Source: Chelydra serpentina | Taxonomy: Eukaryota; Chordata; Testudines; Chelydridae | Length of the DNA stretch: 64,000 bases | Reading direction: 5' to 3' | Assembly: GCA_037349315.1 (NCBI GenBank) | Contig: JBAIAC010000001.1 | Span: 6,676,001-6,740,000, forward strand | Part shown: piece after piece, positions 57,278-64,000 of the stretch | Numbering within the stretch: the stretch's first letter is position 1 | Layout: each line of letters begins with the position of its first letter | Notes under the pieces: generated by a model | Told to the model about the DNA's origin: nothing | Seen by the model: only the letters and a program-made list of their open reading frames with translations | Databases searched by the model: none | Made by a program: the position numbers and the translations under genes

Positions 57278-57289
57278 TTTAATTTTACT

Positions 57290-57425
57290 GACAAGCAAAA
57301 CTGACACAAATCTGGTTTAAACCAAACTACATACTGTATCTACACAGGGGTTTGCACCAGTTTAACTAAAGAGATTTAAAAACACAACTTTAGTTAAACT
57401 GTGTATGCAGATAGACCAGGCCTCC
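57290..57425. repeat. Inverted repeat, possible small MITE
   Basis: agtttaactaaag (57358-57370) and ctttagttaaact (57387-57399) form exact 13-bp arms, with gtatctacacagg and gatagaccaggcc further out. The full termini were not resolved. Confidence 0.4.
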
Positions 57426-57429
57426 CTCC

Positions 57430-58995
57430 AATCCCTCCTTGAAGGGAATGATGCTACAAAACAGGATTGAGGACAAAAGGAGGACCCGAGTTTAGTGGGC
57501 CGCCTCACCCAAAAACTTGGGTGGGCAAAAAGGAAAAATACTGTTCAACAGAAGTTGAGCCTTGCTAATTTCCTTCTATAGTAACAAAAGCTTCTATAGC
57601 AAGCTTTATAAGTAAAGAGCTGCCTCAACAAATATCTACCACAGGTAATGTCTTAAGGCCAATCTACTTAATAAAAATAAACCATTTTTGGAGGAACAAC
57701 TTGAAGTTTAATCAGTTTTAAAGAGTGATTTTAAAGTAATTTTAAGGTACACCTGCCAATTTGTGGTATTATACATATTTTCCTTTTTTTTTTAAATTCT
57801 CTCCTGTTGAGAAGATCCACACATACAGAGGAACATGCCTATTTAGTGAAAGAGTGAGACTGAATTTGAAAGTACTTATGTACAGTCAAAGCAAAACTGA
57901 ATCTTACAGTTATAGTAATTTTAAGTTTCACTCAAAAGTAGATTTCTTAGTTGACAGCATTCCTTTAAATATGGCTGCAGCCTCTACATTTCACACAATT
58001 TTCTCTAGTAACACACGACTGCAGTTTCAACTTTATAAACTGATATCTTTACCTCCACTATTGCTCGATTTCTCTCCTTGTCCAAGGAATTAAGTCTGCC
58101 TTTGGCAGTAGAAACTCACATGACCTATAACATGACTTCTGACATTAAGCAAATATTCTTTCCTCTTAAAATAATCTAGTCTCATTTCAGTGGGAAATTG
58201 TCATATCTCATAAATGATCCATTCACCTTTGTGTGCAAGCAAGAACAAAAGAATTATATCAACTGTATTGTGTCAAAAAAAATCTGATACCAAAGATCAC
58301 AAGCTTGATATAAATGTGTTAAATTGTTCAAAAAGGGTTTGAAAACCCTTCTTGCCCACTCACCAATAGCGGAAGGGAAGATTTCCTGGGAGTGCGGGGG
58401 CACCTGCCATCAATTTATGCAAAATTTAAGCTTTTATTTAAATATGTTATTTTCAGCCATAAGAGCTGAGTACATTTGGATCATATTTGGAAAGTTAAAA
58501 GATGCAGTGATGCCCACAACTTAAAAAATCCACTCCTCCAGGTTTGTAGATGCTAATGCCTCATTAAAATAAAAAAAAATCTAAAAAAGTATGTAGCTTT
58601 TATGGTTGCAAAGAAAACCTTCCAAATGTGAACCAATGCAGTGACTCAAGTCCACAGAGAGACAGCTCCAAGGACAAATAGGCAGATAGACAAGGTGGGA
58701 GGAAAGTTTGAATAGCATAACATCAGTTTAGCTGGGGGGTAGCCCAGCATTAATTGGTGTATTAGGGGGAATGAGCAGCAAGATTTTTTGGGAGCACAGA
58801 ATTTGGCTAGCAAGAGAGACGGTCTTCGGGCTTACCCTATTCTTTTGCTAGTCAGAAGGAGGGTGAGTGGCTCAAAATACTAGTGGATTTCAGCATGGTG
58901 AGAAGACTTAGTCCTTGGACTAGCAAGTGTTGAGAACATATTTCAAGCCCCTGTGATGTTTTCCTGAATCTGCATTCAGTTCCAGTTTCTCTGCT
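57430..58995. other. Intron 1, no recognised feature
   Basis: No exon or classifiable repeat. Confidence 0.4.
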
Positions 58996-59010
58996 TCTGT
59001 TACTCAAAAC

Positions 59011-59586
59011 TAAGGCTGCGAGTTTGTCATGGAGGTCACGGATTCCGTGACTTTCCATGACCTCCGGGGGACTTCTGCAGTGGACAGTGTACCTGGCCAA
59101 TGGGACCGCGGACAATGGGAGCTGAGGGGGTGGTGCCTGCAGGCGGAGGCAGTCCACAGAGCTGCCTTGCCATGTCTCCACCTAGCAGCTGAGCAAGGGG
59201 GATGTCGTTGCTTTCAGGGAGCCCCACAGATAAGTGCCACCCAGAGCCCACCTCACCCCATCCCATGACCCAACCTCCTCCCACATCCAAACTCTGCTGC
59301 TGAGGGGTGGGGGAGGCATGGAGCCAGGTAGGAAGCCTGCCACCTGCGCCCTCCCAGCACCAGTGAGGGTCCTGGACCACGCACCACCGCCTGTGCCGCC
59401 CCCCGTCCCCAAGCAGACAGGCTGCCCTCCCCCAGCACTCGCAGGGCCCCTGGGCACCCCCCCGTTTTATTCACTGGTATATTTAATAAAAGTCATGGAC
59501 AGGTCACGGGCCATGAATTTTTGTTTACTGCCAGTGACCTGTTCGTGACTTTTACTAAAAATACCTGTGACTAAAATGTAGCCTTA
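59011..59586. mobile_element. Non-autonomous hAT-like element, TAAGGC family copy C (inverted)
   Basis: The element starts taaggctgcgagtttgtcat and ends aaaatgtagcctta. Flanks ctcaaaac (59003-59010) and ctcataat (59587-59594) match at 6 of 8. The right end corresponds to the left ends of copies A and B, so this copy is inverted relative to them. Confidence 0.72.
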
Positions 59587-59594
59587 CTCATAAT

Positions 59595-60521
59595 TTTACC
59601 AAGCAGCAACAGCCTGAAATTATTACACTAGTCAGTTTTGGTGCTGTTATATAGAATTCTGTGAATAGCTGTGAAACTGTCATTAATCATGTCAGTTTCA
59701 TGCAGCTGCTACTTTTGGAAGGTCACAAGAGCTAGGAAAAACTGGAAGGGGAGCTAGAAGGGTGTGAAGCGTCAAATGTATGGGATACCTACTATCCAGA
59801 GGCCAATACAAAAGATGGAGTCCCAAAGCACAGTCCAAAGACAGCACCATGGTAGAAATGCCGTTTGGGGGTAGTGAGGCTGGGCTTCTCACTTAGGCAT
59901 TACCACTGGGCCTCTCTGTCTTTCATATTTACTACTATAGTATAGCTTTAGTCCCACTACTGGCAGATAGCTGGTAAAAATTTTCAAACCCTGTGTTTAA
60001 GTTTAGATTACGAAAAACAGAAATTCCAACTAAAAAAATTTTCACTAGCAAAACCCATAGAACAGTCTCTATTGTGATCTTCTATAGGTTGCACAGACAT
60101 AAATTGCTACTAATATAAGAAACATGCTTTTCTTCCTTGTTAATGCTCCAGCTATTCTGATTCTAGTGGTTTCATGAGAAATACTGATCGCATTTTCTAT
60201 TTCTGGTGTGTCTATTTGATGAAGCATATGATAAAGATTCGCTCTGAAAAATGATTTTGGGGGAAGCATTTTTATTGCATTTTGTAAAAGTTTAATAGGA
60301 GTCAATTGATTTGATGCTACATAAACACTAGTGACACAGCAGGGTTTCATCCTACTATCAGAAAAGTGCCAGATCTGGTACTATTTTTCTGATGGACAAA
60401 ATACTGGGGTGTATGAGGGATCCTGGAATAGCATCACACCAACCTATAATTGTGCACACACACCCTTGAAAATGTGGGAGTGTAGCATCCAGAGAAAGCT
60501 TTAAAGAGGCATCGGTTATTG
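59595..60521. other. Intron 1, no recognised feature
   Basis: No exon or classifiable repeat. Confidence 0.4.
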
Positions 60522-60529
60522 GTGTAAAG

Positions 60530-60749
60530 CAGTGGTTCTCAAACTTTTGTACTGGCGACCCCTTTCAAATAGCAAGACTCTGAGTGCTACCCCCCTAATA
60601 AATTAAAAACACTTTTTAATATATTTAACACCATTATAAATGTTAGAGGCAAAGCGGGGTTTGGGGTGGAGGCTAACAGCTCGCAACCCCCCATGTAATA
60701 ACCTCGTGACCCCCTGAGAGGTTCCGACCCCCAGTTTGAGAACCCCCTG
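60530..60749. mobile_element. hAT/Charlie-like MITE (CAGTGGTTCTCAAAC ends), copy 2
   Basis: The element starts cagtggttctcaaacttttg and ends gtttgagaaccccctg. Flanking octamers gtgtaaag (60522-60529) and gtgcaaag (60750-60757) match at 7 of 8. Internally it is close to 4759-4978. Confidence 0.88.
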
Positions 60750-60757
60750 GTGCAAAG

Positions 60758-61463
60758 GTTCAAACAGCAAACTAGGTATCCTGACTTCTGGGTTCTGTTT
60801 CTAACAGAGAGTCATTCTGCGCCCTTGGGCAATTTTCTTAAACTCTCTGCTGCTGTCTTCCATCTGCCAAGTAAAATGGACATAACACCACTTTCCTCAC
60901 AGAGGCAGATTAATTTTAGTTTGTAAACCAAATTGAGATCTATAGATGGAAGCATACCTCACAAGTGCTCTGTATTCTGCAGAACACTCTGGATTTTGAG
61001 TGAGTTTGTTTTTTAAAAGAACGTGGCCCCACTGGTCTGACTGAATCAAAACAGCTCCAAAGCTATGGGATGCGAGAGTGCGGACAGTAGGAAGCAGAGA
61101 GAAGCAACCATTGCCTTTTTCATAGGAGAAAGAGGAAAAGGAAAAAGGGAAGAAAGGGGAAAGGGAAGAGCAAAGCTGCTGCTCCTTTAAGGGTGGTCAG
61201 GCAGGGAAAGCAGTGTTGGAGCTGCTACTGTTTTCATGGGAAAGGAGCTGGGGCACATAGAGCAAACTGGTCCAAGTTCAGGAGGAGGTGGAAGTCAAAA
61301 GTTTCCTGTGGCATCTAGGAGAGCAGCACAGCAGAGGGGCTTTTCAAGGAAGTAGGAGGCAGCAATAATGAACTTTGAGAGGGGAGGCACGGAGGACAAT
61401 TGAAGCTGGATACAGCTGCCTCCTCTGCCCCGGCTCTCAGTTCTGCTCCACCGCACACACCAC
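60758..61463. other. Intron 1, purine-rich stretch
   Basis: A purine-rich tract lies at about 61120-61170 (ggaaaaagggaagaaagggg). Otherwise nothing was recognised. Confidence 0.45.
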
Positions 61464-61466
61464 TAA

Positions 61467-61877
61467 GGCCAGGTCTACAATACATGGTTAGGTCCACGTA
61501 AGCGGCCTTGCATCAACCTGGCTATGGAAGTGTATTCACTTAAATTTGGCTCCCGCTGACGTAAGTGCCTCTCTACGCCCATTTAGTAACACCACCTCCC
61601 CGAGCGCCGTAGAGGCATGGTCAATATAATTAGATAAACGCAGTGTCAATGTAGACATTGCACTGCTTATGTTGACTATTATTGGCCATCAGAAGTCATC
61701 TCAGTACCTCACACTGACAATACAATCAACACAAGCCCTCCTGGTGAGGACATGCACCGCTGACACAAAAAGCTAAATGTGCACACACACACAAACACAC
61801 ACACGTGATTTAATATCTGCAGTGACTCTATGTCGACATAAATTAGGTTAACATAATGTTGTAGTGTAGACATGGCC
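61467..61877. mobile_element. DNA transposon (GGCCAGGTCTACA ends)
   Basis: The ends ggccaggtctaca and, reversed, ggccatgtctaca match at 12 of 13. Flanks are TAA and TGA. It contains an (AC)n run at 61781-61803 and segments shared with 35468-36294 (taagcggccttgcat, gtcaatgtagacat). Confidence 0.75.
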
Positions 61878-62445
61878 TGAGAGAAGACAGATCCCCACTG
61901 AGGAGCCTCAGAGCTTCTGTAGGATATTTGGGTTGCTGTTCAGAAACCACAGTTTCAGTTCAAGAACAGTGCTACCTCCCATGGTGGGAGGGCAGCCTGT
62001 ACTCCCTTACCCATTCACAGGGCTCCATGATCAGAACTAAGGTCATGAGGGTTTCTTTCCTCTCCCCACCCAAACCCAAGCTACTGCTTGTGCTTCGGAC
62101 TTCTCCATTAAGTTTATTTGTTTTAAAAGAACCACCACCACCACCTTCTTTCATCCTTCAAGATTAAGTGAGAATTGTATGCTTTTCTAGTCCTTGACTA
62201 CATATTTGTAGACCCAGCAACACACATTTAATGTTTCAGGGTTGAGCTGTAGGTAAAAATGCAAACTATTCCTGAAAGAGAATTAAATAAAAGCTACCAC
62301 AAATTAACTCTCCCACAATTACCTGCCCTATTAGTATTAACAGGTACCATGATTTGTGTCTTCCCACCAGCTCTCAAACCTCAAGAGATGTTCAAACACT
62401 GTACTAGGCAAATTAGTTCACTGTTCTGTCATTACGCACTCCATT
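61878..62445. other. Intron 1, no recognised feature
   Basis: A short (CCA)n run lies at about 62131-62143. Nothing else was recognised. Confidence 0.4.
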
Positions 62446-62453
62446 AACTATAT

Positions 62454-62801
62454 CAGTGTTTCCCAAACTTGGGACGTCGCTTGTCCAGGGAAAGCCCCTG
62501 GCGCGCCCAGCCGGTTTATTTACCTGCTGCATCCGCAGGTTCGGCGGATCGCGGTTCCCACTGGCCGCGGTTCCCACTGGCCGCGGTTTGCTGTGCCCAG
62601 CCAATGGGGGCTGCGGGACACAGCGCGGGCTGAGGGATGTAATGGCTGCCCTTCCCGCAGCCCCCATTGGCCGGGCACAGCGAACCGCGGCCAGTGGGAG
62701 CCGCAATCCGCCGAACCCACGGACATGGCAGGTAAATAAACCAGCCGGGCACGCCAGGGGTTTTCCCTGGACAAGCTGCATCCCAAGTTTGGGAAATACT
62801 G
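62454..62801. mobile_element. hAT-like hairpin MITE with perfect 8-bp duplication
   Basis: The ends cagtgtttcccaaacttggg and cccaagtttgggaaatactg are inverted repeats, and the arms continue inward (caggggctttccctgg-type; gccggtttatttacctgc) so nearly the whole element folds on itself. aactatat flanks both sides exactly (62446-62453 and 62802-62809). It contains a short tandem of ggttcccactggccgc. Confidence 0.93.
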
Positions 62802-62809
62802 AACTATAT

Positions 62810-64000
62810 TATTGAAGATTAAAATATACCATCACAAGTTGTGTGCTTAGCACAATCAGGAGTCCTATTTCTGGAAGGACTTTGGTGTAGAACAATCAAT
62901 CTCTTCTACTTTTATTAGCAAGTCAGTTAAGACTAAGGGAAATAGTTCCTCCTTGGTCTACCATCTCACACTGGCTTTTTAACTGGAGATGGGGTGGGTC
63001 CAACGCTATATCATATCCCTATATACCATAGTTATAAGTCTTTCTCTCATATGATCACCAGTTTAGCAAATTGTGCCTTGAGTACTTGGTCTTTGAGAGC
63101 TACAACTGTTTATTCCATGAACATACATGTGCCTCTTTACTGTGTGAAATGAGCTGGTTATCCAACCATTTTGAACAATATGCTGCTGGCCTTCTCCCCT
63201 ATTTGATCTTCCCAAACTCCACTCAGGTTTTTACTCATTGACTACTTACTTCCCCAAGTACTTACTGAACTTCCCTTGGTTGTGGTCTGTTTCTAAACTC
63301 CCATCTTTATTGATTTGTTCTTAGCTAAGTCACTTAATCATCTTGTTCATGAACTCCCGTGCAGACAGAGAACCCCCTTTTATACCTAGTTGAGTTAGGC
63401 AGAAACAACAAAAACTGCTGGTTTCTCTACCTGTTTTAAAAATATCTTTATTAGCATAGCCACCCAGCTCCTCTGCTGCAATTCAGCTCACTAAGCCTGC
63501 AGAATCACCTTAGTTCACTCCCCATAAATAGTCACATTCTAGAAATTCCCATGCAAGCATTTCACTCGATGCAGAGAAAGACTTTGACAGTGAACTGGAA
63601 ATATCTGTTTCTTACCCTGGATAAGTTTGGGTTGCGGAAATCCTTTATTTCATGCATAAAGCTGTCATATTCCAAAAACCCAACTTTTGCATCCTAACAA
63701 ATAGCACAATACTATTGACCTGTTTGACCTGTTTCAAGGAAAAAGACATGACTGCCTTCTCTCCCTTATCATTTTCAACTTAGCATTAGAACCATTTACA
63801 AGACTAATTTAACGGCTCAAATCAGGATCTCAGGAGACAAAAATCCTTCTCTCCTAATATATTAAAAAAAATTCAGGTCAATCAATATCCTACAAACAAT
63901 AGATAACTTTGCAAATTCACTGGCTACAAGATAAAGTGGGGTACATCAGAAACAATGAAGATACATTGGATTTAGCTGGAAGTGGCTCTTCTATAGGGAC
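62810..64000. other. Intron 1, no recognised feature
   Basis: No PSME4 first exon, CpG-rich promoter or classifiable repeat was seen up to the end of the window. Confidence 0.45.

Noticed and set aside
63590..63680. Possible PSME4 first exon with a cttaccc donor-like site
   Set aside because: The minus-strand translation does not resemble the PSME4 N-terminus and it is not GC-rich as a first exon would usually be.
1..64000. CRISPR array, operon or prokaryotic defence system
   Set aside because: The window is vertebrate, with spliced exons and LINE/SINE repeats; repeats are dispersed or tandem without CRISPR spacing.

Overview
This window looks like genomic DNA from a sauropsid, most likely a turtle. 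It holds 13 exons of one conserved gene, and its introns are packed with CR1 LINEs, a CR1-tailed tRNA-like SINE, DIRS-type retroelements, Penelope-like elements (PLEs) and many DNA transposons. That mixture is typical of turtle genomes. The lineage is an inference from repeat content; no species-specific marker was found.

The only clear host gene is PSME4 (proteasome activator PA200), on the minus strand. Its exons run from 43532 down to 246. All have GT donors and AG acceptors, and the codon phases join without a break for 1567 nt (522 codons). From recalled human PSME4 these correspond to roughly residues 82-604. The first coding exon should lie beyond 64000, and the remaining two thirds of the protein beyond position 1, so the region from 43533 to 64000 is intron 1.

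Layout in + coordinates: 1-600 holds two PSME4 exons and a possible plus-strand exon. 2297-7392 holds three exons and a three-layer transposon nest (3543-5105). 9118-14092 holds two exons around a decayed DIRS element carrying a SINE. 14790-18026 is a second DIRS element. 19477-20305 holds two exons. 20945-28600 holds CR1 fragments, DNA transposons, a Penelope element with a GIY-YIG region and hammerhead-like motif, and a SINE. 29707-31995 holds two exons and a perfect 121-bp palindrome. 32305-32548 is an inverted Penelope insertion. 33390-34285 is a CR1. 35468-36294 is a transposon carrying a minisatellite. 36838-39785 is a CR1 that took three DNA-transposon insertions and carries an inverted segment. 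42691-43532 holds two exons. 45377-50702 is a DNA transposon split by a near full-length 4.56-kb CR1. 52446-55240 is another CR1 with a transposon insertion. 57047-62809 holds further DNA transposons, including a hairpin element with a perfect 8-bp target duplication.

No CRISPR array, operon or free-standing RNA gene was seen. The most unusual features are structural: tandem DNA-transposon insertions at one target coupled to an inversion, the inverted Penelope insertion with apparent target-derived filler, and the 121-bp perfect palindrome.
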